Source of the DNA: Ilumatobacteraceae bacterium
Lineage (GTDB): Bacteria > Actinomycetota > Acidimicrobiia > Acidimicrobiales > Ilumatobacteraceae
Assembly (NCBI GenBank): GCA_021298435.1
Contig: JAJTFJ010000003.1
Span: 36,077-100,076 of the forward strand
Direction: 5' to 3'
Length of the DNA: 64,000 bases
Part shown: positions 27,575 to 36,197 of the stretch, in pieces
How positions within the stretch are numbered: the first letter of the stretch is position 1
How the letters are laid out: every line of letters begins with the position of its first letter
The notes under the pieces: generated by a model
What the model was told of the DNA's origin: nothing
The model's input: only the letters and a program-made list of their open reading frames with translations
The model's database searches: none
Position numbers and translations under genes: made by a program

Positions 27575-30358
27575 ATGAAAGTTCTCGACCGCGTCCTCAG
27601 GGCTGGCGATGGCAAGCGGGTCAAGGCCCTGCAGAGCCTCGTTCCCGAAATCAATGCTCTTGCTCCCGCCATGGAGGCTCTCTCCGATGACGCCCTCAAA
27701 GGCAAGACCGTTGAGTTCCGTGAGCGTTTAGCCAAAGGCGAGACCCTTGACGACATCTTGGTGGAAGCGTTCGCCGTTGTTCGCGAAGCCTCTTTCCGTG
27801 TTATTGGTCAGCGTCATTTCGATGTGCAGTTGATGGGTGGTGCCGCCCTGCATTTTGGTTGGGTCGCAGAAATGAAGACTGGTGAAGGAAAGACCCTTGT
27901 GTCGACACTTCCGGCGTACCTGAATGGTCTTTCGGGAAATGGCGTTCACGTGATCACGGTGAATGACTATCTCGCACGCTTTCATGCTGAATGGATGGGA
28001 CGCATTCACCAGTGGCTGGGTCTCAGTGTTGGCTTGGTGATTCCAGGGCTTCGTGAGGACGCCGCTCAGAAGCGTGAAGATTACGCATGTGACATCACGT
28101 ACGGAACCAATAACGAGTTTGGTTTTGATTATCTTCGCGACAACATGGCGGGCAATCTCGAAGAGAAGGTGCAGCGCGGACATCATTTTGCGATTGTTGA
28201 CGAAGTCGACAGCATTCTGATTGACGAGGCTCGTACGCCACTCATCATCTCTGGTCGCTTGGCTGATGCTGCTGCGAATTACTACAAGTTCGCAGCAATT
28301 GTGCGCATGTTGGACAGAGACGTTGACTACGAAGTTGATGAATCAAAGCGCATCGTGTTCCCAACAGAATCGGGCGTTGAGAAGGTTGAAAAGGAGCTGG
28401 GGCTCGACAACTTGTATGACTCGATTCAGCAGAACCTCGTGCATCAACTCGCTGTTGCCTTGAAGGCAAAAGAGTTGTATCGCCGAGACAAGGACTACAT
28501 CGTTGATGCAGGCGAAGTAAAGATCGTTGACGAGTTCACGGGTCGCGTGCTTGAGGGTCGTCGCTGGAGTGAAGGTATTCACCAGGCTGTTGAAGCGAAA
28601 GAGAATCTTCGTATCAACGAAGAGAACCAAACTCTCGCCACCATCACCTTGCAGAACTATTTCCGCATGTACGACAAGTTGGCCGGCATGACAGGTACTG
28701 CGCAGACTGAAGCTGCAGAACTTGTGAACACCTATGACTTGCAGGTGGTGCCCATTCCGACAAACCGCGCAATGTTGCGCGTCGATGAGCCAGACCTCAT
28801 CTATAAGTCTGAAGTGGCAAAGTTTGGCGCCGTTGTCGAAGACATTGTGCAGCGTCACGCTCTTGGTCAACCCATCTTGGTCGGAACAATCAGCGTTGAG
28901 AAGAGCGAATACTTGTCTCGCGAACTCACCAAGCGTGGAATTCGCCACGAGGTACTGAATGCCAAGCAGCACACGCGTGAAGCACAAATTGTTGCTCAGG
29001 CTGGCCGTATCGGGGCAGTCACCGTTGCGACCAACATGGCCGGTCGTGGTGTCGACATTCTTCTTGGTGGAAACCCCGAACTGCTTGCACGTCAGCAAGT
29101 TCTTGCAGAAGGCGTCGACCCCAGCGTGTTGGTTGACGAGTTCGCATTACCCGCGCCACTCGAGAAGTTGCATGAAGATTTTCAAGCCGCTCGTCGTGCT
29201 GCGTTAGCGCGATACGAGGAATTGTTGCCGATCCATAAGCAGCAATGCGCAGAAGAAGGCGCCAAGATTCGTGCGCTTGGCGGTCTCTACGTGCTCGGCA
29301 CCGAACGTCATGACAGCCGTCGAATTGACAACCAGTTGCGTGGTCGTGCCGGACGTCAGGGTGATCCGGGCGCAAGCCGTTTCTATTTGTCTCTTGATGA
29401 TGAACTCATGCGTTTGTTTGCCACGGGTGCATTGTCATGGGTGATGGGTCGCACCTTGCCAGATGATGAAGCCATTGAAGCGAAAATGGTGACAAAGGCG
29501 ATTGAGCGTGCACAGTCAACTGTCGAGCAGCGCAACGGAGAAATCCGTAAGAACGTTCTGAAGTACGACGAGGTGATGAACGAGCAGCGCAAGGTGATCT
29601 ACATGCGCCGCGACCAGATTCTTTCTGGTGCCGACTTGAATGCAGCTGCAATGGAGTACTTGGCTGAAGCAGTCGATTCTCTTATTGAGACATATTGCGT
29701 CTCTGAAGCATCCGATGAATGGGATGTAGAGGGCTTGGCCCAAGAACTGCGCACATACTGGCCAGCAGCTATCTCCGAAGCACAGATTGCTCAGAGCCTC
29801 AGCACGAATGCTGTGTATGACCTCGTGATGGCGGATGCACATCGTCATTACAAGCAACGAGAAGAAGAGCTCGGTTCTGAGACTCTTCGTCAGATTGAAC
29901 GTCAAGTGATGTTGAGCATCATTGATCAGCGCTGGCGTGAACATCTCGAAGAGATGGATTACCTCCAAGAGGGAATCAACCTTCGTGCCATGGGTCAAAA
30001 AGACCCGCTCACAGAGTGGCAACGCGAAGGCTTCGAAATGTTCGGTGAGATGATGACCGGAATCGCACAAGATTTCGTTCGCTATGTCATGCATGTCCAA
30101 GTCATCAACGAAGATCAGCCAGCCGTGCAGGTACAAAACCTCACAGAATTCAGCAGTGATGATGTGGAGTCCGACGGTTTCGTCTCGGCCGCTCGTGCAG
30201 GTGGGGATGTTGACCCAGCACTTCTTGCTCCCGAGGAGGAAGCTCCTCGTCAGCCAGTGGTGAAGGATGTGAACGACTGGTCGAACACTCCTCGTAATGC
30301 GCCCTGCCCATGTGGTTCTGGTCGCAAGTACAAAGTGTGTCACGGCTCTGCCGCCTGA
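27575..30358 (+). CDS. secA: Preprotein translocase ATPase SecA
   Basis: This motor ATPase drives secretory proteins through SecYEG. The 927-aa product starts KVLDRVLRAGDGKRVK, as SecA1 proteins do, and shows the Walker A MKTGEGKTLV, NDYLARFHAEWMG, TYGTNNEFGFDYLRDNM, the DEAD-type VDEVDSILIDEARTPLIISG, TNMAGRGVDILLGGNPE and RGRAGRQGDPGASRF. The tail carries a SEC-C zinc motif CPCGSGRKYKVCHG, which binds SecB or the ribosome in other bacteria. The track's 979-aa version is too long at the N-terminus: 52 extra residues overlap the HAD gene. prfB follows after 24 nt. Confidence 0.97.
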   Translation: MKVLDRVLRAGDGKRVKALQSLVPEINALAPAMEALSDDALKGKTVEFRERLAKGETLDDILVEAFAVVREASFRVIGQRHFDVQLMGGAALHFGWVAEMKTGEGKTLVSTLPAYLNGLSGNGVHVITVNDYLARFHAEWMGRIHQWLGLSVGLVIPGLREDAAQKREDYACDITYGTNNEFGFDYLRDNMAGNLEEKVQRGHHFAIVDEVDSILIDEARTPLIISGRLADAAANYYKFAAIVRMLDRDVDYEVDESKRIVFPTESGVEKVEKELGLDNLYDSIQQNLVHQLAVALKAKELYRRDKDYIVDAGEVKIVDEFTGRVLEGRRWSEGIHQAVEAKENLRINEENQTLATITLQNYFRMYDKLAGMTGTAQTEAAELVNTYDLQVVPIPTNRAMLRVDEPDLIYKSEVAKFGAVVEDIVQRHALGQPILVGTISVEKSEYLSRELTKRGIRHEVLNAKQHTREAQIVAQAGRIGAVTVATNMAGRGVDILLGGNPELLARQQVLAEGVDPSVLVDEFALPAPLEKLHEDFQAARRAALARYEELLPIHKQQCAEEGAKIRALGGLYVLGTERHDSRRIDNQLRGRAGRQGDPGASRFYLSLDDELMRLFATGALSWVMGRTLPDDEAIEAKMVTKAIERAQSTVEQRNGEIRKNVLKYDEVMNEQRKVIYMRRDQILSGADLNAAAMEYLAEAVDSLIETYCVSEASDEWDVEGLAQELRTYWPAAISEAQIAQSLSTNAVYDLVMADAHRHYKQREEELGSETLRQIERQVMLSIIDQRWREHLEEMDYLQEGINLRAMGQKDPLTEWQREGFEMFGEMMTGIAQDFVRYVMHVQVINEDQPAVQVQNLTEFSSDDVESDGFVSAARAGGDVDPALLAPEEEAPRQPVVKDVNDWSNTPRNAPCPCGSGRKYKVCHGSAA

Positions 30359-30382
30359 CACTTTTCTGTAGGAACTTCCCGT

Positions 30383-31483
30383 ATGCGTGACTTTACGAAC
30401 GACCTCCGAGAACTTGTTCGCCGACTTGGCGAGGCAGAGGAGTACCTCAAGATTGCTGCTTCACGCGCGCGCCTCAGTGAGCTTGAGATTGAGATCTCTC
30501 GCCCTGACTTGTGGGATGACCAGGATCTGGCAAAGAAGATCAATAGTGAATACGCCAATGTGAAGTCTGATGTCGATGAGTACGACACATTGCGTTCAAT
30601 TGTGGATGATCTTGAAGTTCTCCATGAAATGGCACGCGAGATTGATGATGAATCGCAAGAGCCAGAGATTGAGGCAGGCATTTCCAAAGTGGCTTCGGGT
30701 CTTGGTGTCTTGGAGATGCGCAGTCTTTTTACTGGTGAACACGACGCTGTTGACGTCATCGTGCAGATCAATGCCAAAGACGGTGGTGTGGATGCGCAGG
30801 ACTGGGCGGAGTTGTTGCTGCGTATGTACACGCGTTGGGCAGAGCGTCGTGGATTCGTTGTCGATGTTGATGACATCAGCCCTGGTGCAGAAGCAGGCAT
30901 CATGTCTGCTGAGTTCACCATTAAGGGTCGTTACGCGTATGGCTTGATGACTTCTGAGCGTGGAACGCATCGCCTCGTGCGCATCAGTCCTTTTGACAAC
31001 CAAGGCCGTCGTCAGACAAGTTTTGCAACGGTGCAGGTGTGGCCAGTGATGGATGCACCTGACATTGAAGTGAATGAGTCTGAGATTCGCATGGAAGTGT
31101 TCCGTGCATCAGGTGCTGGTGGCCAGCACGTGAACAAAACGTCGTCTGCAGTCCGCCTCATCCACGAGCCGACCGGTGCTGTGGCAAGCAGTCAAGAAGA
31201 GCGCAGCCAGTTGCAGAACCGTGAGAAGGCGATGACACGTCTCAAAGCGATGATTGCCGCCAAGATCGAAGAAGAGCATCAAGCCGAGAAAGACCGCATC
31301 GCAGGCAAGTCTGCGATGGTGGGCTGGGGAAGCCAGATTCGCTCATATGTCCTTCAGCCGTACCAAATGGTCAAGGATGTACGAACAGAGGTCGAGTCTG
31401 GCAACGTCGCGAACGTTCTTGATGGGGACCTCGACGGCTTCATGGAGGGCTACCTGCGTTGGCGTCGAGGGCAGGCAGAGTAA
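30383..31483 (+). CDS. prfB: Peptide chain release factor 2
   Basis: RF2 recognises UAA and UGA and triggers peptide release. It is 366 aa, full length. The anticodon-like tripeptide SPF is visible in RLVRISPFDNQGRRQTSFA, and the catalytic GGQ in FRASGAGGQHVNKTSSAVR. The reading frame is open from the first codon, so the programmed +1 frameshift found in many bacterial prfB genes is absent here. It follows secA by 24 nt and is succeeded by ftsE and ftsX, the usual actinobacterial order. The Gln-methylation target (GGQ) is intact. Confidence 0.96.
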   Translation: MRDFTNDLRELVRRLGEAEEYLKIAASRARLSELEIEISRPDLWDDQDLAKKINSEYANVKSDVDEYDTLRSIVDDLEVLHEMAREIDDESQEPEIEAGISKVASGLGVLEMRSLFTGEHDAVDVIVQINAKDGGVDAQDWAELLLRMYTRWAERRGFVVDVDDISPGAEAGIMSAEFTIKGRYAYGLMTSERGTHRLVRISPFDNQGRRQTSFATVQVWPVMDAPDIEVNESEIRMEVFRASGAGGQHVNKTSSAVRLIHEPTGAVASSQEERSQLQNREKAMTRLKAMIAAKIEEEHQAEKDRIAGKSAMVGWGSQIRSYVLQPYQMVKDVRTEVESGNVANVLDGDLDGFMEGYLRWRRGQAE

Positions 31484-31531
31484 GCCCCATAAGGGTTTCA
31501 TGGGCGCCCCGCCCATTCCAGCCCTCATTGC

Positions 31532-31537
31532 TAGGTT
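31532..31537 (+). promoter_or_regulatory. -10 hexamer TAGGTT for ftsEX
   Basis: TAGGTTggtgtacttc-ATG, a 10-nt gap. It fixes the true ftsE start, 98 codons inside the ORF-track call. Confidence 0.55.
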
Positions 31538-31547
31538 GGTGTACTTC

Positions 31548-32225
31548 ATGATTCGCCTTGAGAATGTTTCCAAGATGTACGGCTCAGAATTGCCGGCCGT
31601 ACGCGACGCTTCCTTCGATGTCCCGAAGGGTGAATTTGTGTTCCTCGTGGGTCCATCGGGCTCGGGCAAATCCACTCTCTTACGCCTCATGAATCGCCAG
31701 GAGCGTCCAGAGCGCGGCAACGTCTGGGTTGCGGGGCGCAACATCAATGAGATGGCCAATAGCCAGATTCCATTCCTGCGCCGCACCATGGGAAACGTCT
31801 TTCAGGACTACAAGCTTCTGCCGAACAAGACTGTGTTCGAGAACGTGGCGTTTGCGTTGGAAGTGATCGGCAAGCCAAAGCATGTCATCGGCCAACAGGT
31901 GCCTCAGGTTCTTGACCTTGTGGGCTTGTCGGGCAAAGAAGATCGCTTCCCTCATCAGTTATCAGGTGGAGAACAGCAACGCGTCTCCATCGCACGCGCC
32001 TTCGTGAATCGTCCGCTCATCTTGTTGGCAGACGAACCCACCGGAAACCTTGACCCTGCAACGGGCGAGGGAATCATGGGTTTGCTTGATGCCATCAATC
32101 GCACGGGCACAACAATTGTTATGGCAACACACGACCATCGTGTGGTGAACGCAATGCGTCGTCGAGTGATTCAGCTTGATCGCGGCGTTATTGTGCGTGA
32201 CCAGGAACGTGGTGTGTACGAATGA
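31548..32225 (+). CDS. ftsE: Cell-division ATP-binding protein FtsE
   Basis: This ABC-type ATPase works with FtsX to control peptidoglycan hydrolases at the division site. It is 225 aa: IRLENVSKMYGSELPAVRD at the start, Walker A VGPSGSGKSTLLRL, the Q-loop in GNVFQDYKLL, signature LSGGEQQRVSIARAFVNRP, Walker B LILLADEPTGNLDP and the H-loop MATHDHRVV. The track ORF begins upstream within prfB and is too long; ATG 31548 gives the standard FtsE N-terminus. The last codon overlaps ftsX (ATGA). Confidence 0.96.
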   Translation: MIRLENVSKMYGSELPAVRDASFDVPKGEFVFLVGPSGSGKSTLLRLMNRQERPERGNVWVAGRNINEMANSQIPFLRRTMGNVFQDYKLLPNKTVFENVAFALEVIGKPKHVIGQQVPQVLDLVGLSGKEDRFPHQLSGGEQQRVSIARAFVNRPLILLADEPTGNLDPATGEGIMGLLDAINRTGTTIVMATHDHRVVNAMRRRVIQLDRGVIVRDQERGVYE

Positions 32226-33127
32226 TTCAGCGTCTCTCTTATGCATTCCGCGAGACCATCGCGAGCTTCCGCCGCAACATGACATTGTCAGTGGCGGCAG
32301 TCATCACCTCTGCGGTGTCGCTGTTGCTCGTCGGTACCACTTTCCTGATCCAGCGCGCTTTCGACAATCTGTTGACTCAGTGGCGCGGCGATGTCGGCAT
32401 GATTGTTTTCGTTCGTCCCGATGTGACACCTGAAGCTCTTGGTTTCATCAAACAGAATCTTGAATCACAACCGAATGTGATTGATGTGAAGAAGTTGGAA
32501 TACCTCGACAAGACACAAAGTTTTGCCGAAGCACAACGTGTCTTTGCTGGTGACCCCACCACATTGAGCTTGCTGTCGATTGAAACGATTCCGTCGCAAT
32601 TCAAAGTTGTACCAAAGACAACGGACCCCGAGTTGGTTCGAAGTTTGGCAAATCAGTACAGAACTCTGCCGGGTGTGGCAGGTGTGTCGTTGGCTGAAGA
32701 CGAGTTTGATGTGATCTCCACTCTGTCGGGCTTTGTTCGTACTGTCACCATCGGTATGTCTCTAGTGCTGTTGGCGGTTGCCGTCATTCTCATCTGGAAC
32801 ACAATTCGAACTGCAATTTTTGCGAGACGTCGTGAGATTGAAGTGATGAAGTTAGTGGGGGCAACCGACTGGTTCATTCGTGTCCCGTTCATTCTTGAAG
32901 GTCTCATCCAGGGCCTTGCCGGAGCATTGGTGTCTTGTGCAGGTCTGTGGGGCCTCAACAGTGCATGGACCTCTGGTGTTGCTGGCTTCAAGTCAGGCAC
33001 TGGTGTCAGTGCACTGGTCGTCCCGGGTTCGTACGTCAATGGTGTCATGATTGCGTTGCTTGTCATTGGCGCTGTTGCCGGCGGTGTGGGCTCTGGCGTT
33101 GCATCCAGCAAGTTCCTCGACGTCTAG
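32222..33127 (+). CDS. ftsX: Cell-division membrane protein FtsX
   Basis: A 301-aa membrane partner of FtsE with four transmembrane helices: one near residues 23-43, then three in the C-terminal half around 175-197, 225-245 and 270-290. A large extracytoplasmic loop between helices 1 and 2 (FVRPDVTPEALGFIKQNLESQ..) would contact a hydrolase regulator. The conserved FARRREIEVMKLVGATDWFIRVPFILEG motif for FtsE coupling is present. The start overlaps the ftsE stop. In many actinobacteria a peptidoglycan hydrolase and smpB follow; here they do not. Confidence 0.95.
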   Translation: MIQRLSYAFRETIASFRRNMTLSVAAVITSAVSLLLVGTTFLIQRAFDNLLTQWRGDVGMIVFVRPDVTPEALGFIKQNLESQPNVIDVKKLEYLDKTQSFAEAQRVFAGDPTTLSLLSIETIPSQFKVVPKTTDPELVRSLANQYRTLPGVAGVSLAEDEFDVISTLSGFVRTVTIGMSLVLLAVAVILIWNTIRTAIFARRREIEVMKLVGATDWFIRVPFILEGLIQGLAGALVSCAGLWGLNSAWTSGVAGFKSGTGVSALVVPGSYVNGVMIALLVIGAVAGGVGSGVASSKFLDV

Positions 33128-33157
33128 CCCAATCTCTCCTGCGTGACCTCTCATCGC

Positions 33158-33163
33158 TAGGGT
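33158..33163 (+). promoter_or_regulatory. -10 hexamer TAGGGT for the enoyl-CoA hydratase-globin operon
   Basis: TAGGGTcaagtc-ATG, a 6-nt gap. Confidence 0.58.
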
Positions 33164-33169
33164 CAAGTC

Positions 33170-34030
33170 ATGGATTTTCAGGACATCATCTATGACGTGA
33201 GTGAAGGCATTGCCACAATCACGTTGAATCGCCCCGACAAAATGAATGCGTTCACGGGTCGCATGATGTACGAGATCATCTCGGCTCTTGATCTCACTGA
33301 TGCCGATGACAATGTCAAAGCGGTGATCTTTACTGGTGCAGGGCGAGCCTTCTGTGCTGGCGCCGACTTGTCTTCTGGTGGTGCGACCTTCTCAAAGGGC
33401 GGCAGCGACATTCAGACAAAGCAAGGCGTGCCGCGAGATGGCGGTGGCATGGTGTCTCTGCGCATCTTCAACAGTCTGAAGCCCGTGATTGGTGCAATCA
33501 ACGGTGCAGCCGTCGGTGTCGGTGTCACGATGACGCTTCCGATGGACATTCGTGTTGCGAGCGACAGCGCAAAGTTTGGTTTTGTTTTCGCCAAGCGAGG
33601 CATTCTTCCTGAGGCATGTTCATCGTATTTCTTGCCTCGTTTAGTGGGCATCCAGCAAGCAACGGAATGGGTCTTTACGGGCAGAGTCTTCAGCGCAGAG
33701 GAAGCAGCAAATGGCCGTCTGATTCGTAGTGTTCACTCGGGTGATGAACTCTTGAATGTCGCGCGCGGTATTGCTCGCGAGATTGCAGATAACACTGCAC
33801 CTGTGTCGGTGGCGTTGTCTCGTCAGATGTTGTGGAGAATGATGGGCGCATCACATCCAATGGACGCACATGCAGTGGAGTCACGAGGCATCAGTGCTCG
33901 AGGCCGAAGCGCTGACTCGAAAGAAGGCGTCACCAGCTTTCTCGAAAAGCGCGCAGCGGTGTATCCCGATCGCGTCAGCGATGGGTTGCCCGACATCTTT
34001 CCTCGCTGGGAAGACCCAGAGTTTTACTAA
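33170..34030 (+). CDS. Enoyl-CoA hydratase/isomerase family protein
   Basis: A 286-aa crotonase-fold enzyme that probably hydrates a trans-2-enoyl-CoA in fatty-acid or other acyl-CoA oxidation. The oxyanion-hole motifs are ITLNRPDKMNAF and GAGRAFCAGADLSSGG, followed by GAINGAAVGVGVTMTLPMDIRVAS and the region FAKRGILPEACSSYFLPRLVG, where the glutamate of RGILPE aligns with a catalytic Glu. The C-terminus (FLEKRAAVYPDRVSDGLPDIFPRWEDPEF) is typical of an EchA subgroup in actinobacteria. The globin gene starts 3 nt after its stop, so they are co-transcribed. Confidence 0.9.
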   Translation: MDFQDIIYDVSEGIATITLNRPDKMNAFTGRMMYEIISALDLTDADDNVKAVIFTGAGRAFCAGADLSSGGATFSKGGSDIQTKQGVPRDGGGMVSLRIFNSLKPVIGAINGAAVGVGVTMTLPMDIRVASDSAKFGFVFAKRGILPEACSSYFLPRLVGIQQATEWVFTGRVFSAEEAANGRLIRSVHSGDELLNVARGIAREIADNTAPVSVALSRQMLWRMMGASHPMDAHAVESRGISARGRSADSKEGVTSFLEKRAAVYPDRVSDGLPDIFPRWEDPEFY

Positions 34031-34033
34031 GTC

Positions 34034-34438
34034 ATGCCCTCTGAAGCCGAAGGACGCAGTGTCTTTGAAATCTGTGGTGCTGACTTCTTTGTGAAGTTGG
34101 TGGATGCCTTCTACGACGGTGTTGAGCAAGACCACGTCTTGATTCCGATGTATCCCGAAGGTAGTGACACCGTGGGTGCACGCAAGAGGCTCGCAATGTT
34201 TCTTGCGCAGTATTGGGGTGGGCCACATGACTACATGGAAGAACGAGGCCATCCAATGTTGCGTATGCGGCACGGTGGATTCACGATTGGCGCCATCGAG
34301 CGCGATCATTGGTTGATGCACATGGCAACTGCGATTGAGCAGACATTGCCATTAGTGGCGGATGCAGACCGCGAGCACGTGACAGAGCAATTAGCGAACT
34401 ACATGGTGAACGCTGCGGAGCATCTACGAAATAGTTGA
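34034..34438 (+). CDS. Truncated haemoglobin, group II (GlbO-like)
   Basis: A 134-aa haem protein of the 2-over-2 globin fold. Visible are FVKLVDAFYDGVEQDHVLIPMYP, LAMFLAQYWGGPHDYMEERGHPMLRMRHGGFTIGAIERDHWLMHM, which includes the proximal His (in RMRHGGF) and the group II Trp G8 (DHWLMHM). GlbO proteins bind O2 tightly and are linked with NO/ROS handling and interaction with lipids or the respiratory chain. It is coupled to enoyl-CoA hydratase. Its 3' end overlaps the end of the convergent rRNA/tRNA methyltransferase gene by 15 nt. Confidence 0.9.
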   Translation: MPSEAEGRSVFEICGADFFVKLVDAFYDGVEQDHVLIPMYPEGSDTVGARKRLAMFLAQYWGGPHDYMEERGHPMLRMRHGGFTIGAIERDHWLMHMATAIEQTLPLVADADREHVTEQLANYMVNAAEHLRNS

Positions 34439-35233
34439 ACCCAGCGCATACATTGCGAGCGCTGCAGCGACACCCACGTTGAGTGAGTCGACTCCCGCAT
34501 GCATCGGAATGCGCACCAGAGTGTGCACGGATTGCATTGTGCTCTCATCAAGTCCGTCCCGTTCACTGCCTAACAACAGTGCAATTCGTGGGGCAGAGGG
34601 ACGCACTGTGGCGATGTCGACTGCGTCGGAACTGGGAGTCAGCCCATACGAGGTGCATTCATGTCGGTTGAGTAAGGCCCCAATGGAATCATCGGCGGAG
34701 AGTCGGGCAAAGGGGAGAGTCAAGCCGCTCCCCATCGAGACTCGTAGAGCCCGACGAGCAAGCGGGTCTGCGCTTCCGGCAGTCAGAATGAGTGCATCCC
34801 AACCAAGCGCCGCAGCACTGCGGGTGATGGCACCAAGGTTTGTGGGGTTATCCACCGCTTCGGCGACGAGAATGCGATGTGACTGAGCAACAAGAGTGTC
34901 AGGGTCTGTGAGCGGCGGACGCTGAAACAGGCCTGTTGCCCTCAATGGCACACCAAGACCTGTGACATCTTGTCGCAATTGTTCGTGACCGATAAAGATG
35001 TCGACATTCTCTGGCACGCGTGTGGAGAAGTGCTGCGCCATCGACTCGTCACATAACAATGCAATTGCCGTACAACCTGCATCAATTGCTCGACCAACAA
35101 CGAGGTCGCCCTCTGCGACGAAAAGACCAGCGCCCACCGATTCAAGGCGGTCTGCCTTGCTCGCTAACTGTCGATCTCGCCAGCGAAATGCATCGAGACG
35201 TGCATCACTTGCTTCATGGACAACAGAGATCAT
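34424..35233 (-). CDS. SpoU/TrmH-family RNA 2'-O-methyltransferase
   Basis: A 269-aa SPOUT methyltransferase. An N-terminal substrate-binding domain (residues 1-100, with FVAEGDLVVGRAIDAG) precedes the knotted SAM domain. The three family motifs appear as EAVDNPTNLGAITRSAAALG (motif 1), IALLLGSERDGLDE (motif 2) and IPMHAGVDSLNVGVAAALAMY (motif 3). The target, a 2'-O-ribose in rRNA or tRNA, cannot be decided from this. It lies 21 nt downstream of menB on the same strand and may be expressed from the menB promoter, though it could have a start of its own. Confidence 0.9.
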   Translation of the reverse strand: MISVVHEASDARLDAFRWRDRQLASKADRLESVGAGLFVAEGDLVVGRAIDAGCTAIALLCDESMAQHFSTRVPENVDIFIGHEQLRQDVTGLGVPLRATGLFQRPPLTDPDTLVAQSHRILVAEAVDNPTNLGAITRSAAALGWDALILTAGSADPLARRALRVSMGSGLTLPFARLSADDSIGALLNRHECTSYGLTPSSDAVDIATVRPSAPRIALLLGSERDGLDESTMQSVHTLVRIPMHAGVDSLNVGVAAALAMYALGSTIS

Positions 35234-35254
35234 GCGTCAGTCAGTACGAGTGAA

Positions 35255-36157
35255 TTAGTAGTACCAGGGGAAGGGCGACCAATCAGGGTCACGCTTCTCA
35301 AGGAAAGACTCACGGCCTTCCGCGGCTTCGTCGGTGCCGTAGGCAAGACGAGTTGCTTCGCCTGCGAAGACCTGCTGGCCAACGAGACCATCATCTACAA
35401 GGTTGAACGCAAACTTCAACATGCGCTGAGCAGTGGGGCTCTTGCCATTGATTTCCTTCGCCCATTCCAGTGCAACCTTTTCGAGGTCGGCATGAGGAAT
35501 CGATGCATTGACCGCACCCATGGCAACCATGTCGTCTGCTGAATACTCGCGACCAAGGAAGAAGATTTCGCGTGCGAACTTCTGGCCAACCATCTTGGCG
35601 AGATAGGCAGATCCGTATCCGCCATCAAATGATGCAACATCGGCATCGGTTTGCTTGAAGCGCGCGTGTTCTTTGCTCGCAAGTGTGAGGTCAGAAACGA
35701 CGTGCAAACTGTGACCACCCCCAGCTGCCCAACCGGGAACCACGCTGATCACAACTTTCGGCATGAAACGAATGAGGCGTTGCACTTCAAGAATGTGCAA
35801 GCGACCTGAACGACCACGATCAACAGTGTCTTCTGTTTCGCCCTCAGCGTATTTGTATCCGTCCTTGCCGCGAATGCGCTGATCGCCACCACTGCAGAAT
35901 GCCCAGCCACCATCTTTCGGTGATGGTCCGTTACCTGTGAGAAGAACGCAACCAACATCCGTAGTCATTCGTGCATGGTCGAGCGCGGTGTACAGCTCAT
36001 CAACTGTGTGAGGACGAAATGCATTGCGCACCTCGGGTCGGTTGAAGGCGATGCGAACAGTGCCTTGGTCGACAGCGCGGTGATAGGTGATGTCGGTGAA
36101 GGCGAAGCCAGGGACTTCACGCCAAGCTGTGGGATCAAAAATGGGAGAAATGCTCAC
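35255..36157 (-). CDS. menB: 1,4-dihydroxy-2-naphthoyl-CoA synthase
   Basis: This crotonase-fold enzyme closes the second ring of menaquinone from o-succinylbenzoyl-CoA. The 300-aa product has the MenB-specific features: RIAFNRPEVRNAFRPHTVDEL, GWAFCSGGDQRIRGKDGYKY, VVPGWAAGGGHSLHVVSDL, FKQTDADVASFDGGYGSAYLA and the C-terminal WSPFPWYY that reaches a neighbouring active site. The other men genes are not in this window. The GTG start sits 6 nt after AACAAT. The gene is divergent from the PPOX-like gene, with 40 nt between the two starts. Confidence 0.95.
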   Translation of the reverse strand: MSISPIFDPTAWREVPGFAFTDITYHRAVDQGTVRIAFNRPEVRNAFRPHTVDELYTALDHARMTTDVGCVLLTGNGPSPKDGGWAFCSGGDQRIRGKDGYKYAEGETEDTVDRGRSGRLHILEVQRLIRFMPKVVISVVPGWAAGGGHSLHVVSDLTLASKEHARFKQTDADVASFDGGYGSAYLAKMVGQKFAREIFFLGREYSADDMVAMGAVNASIPHADLEKVALEWAKEINGKSPTAQRMLKFAFNLVDDGLVGQQVFAGEATRLAYGTDEAAEGRESFLEKRDPDWSPFPWYY

Positions 36158-36163
36158 CCCGTC

Positions 36164-36169
36164 ATTGTT
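36164..36169 (-). promoter_or_regulatory. -10-like hexamer AACAAT for menB
   Basis: AACAATgacggg-GTG: a near twin of AACAATggggt-ATG in front of the hotdog gene at 42376. Confidence 0.42.
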
Positions 36170-36184
36170 TCATGTGGGGTGTCC

Positions 36185-36190
36185 TATCCT
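36185..36190 (+). promoter_or_regulatory. -10 hexamer TATCCT for the PPOX-flavin reductase pair
   Basis: TATCCTtgcaact-ATG (7-nt gap). It supports a start 37 codons inside the ORF-track call. Confidence 0.52.
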
Positions 36191-36197
36191 TGCAACT

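Noticed and set aside
28343-30361. Long antisense ORFs of 251 and 281 aa inside secA (28343-29098 and 29516-30361, minus strand)
   Set aside because: They lie wholly or almost wholly inside a well-conserved secA. Their translations are Cys/His-rich and have no recognisable motif or promoter, as expected from codon bias.
30383-30470. Programmed +1 frameshift in prfB
   Set aside because: The RF2 frame is open from the first ATG with no early TGA, so no frameshift is needed.
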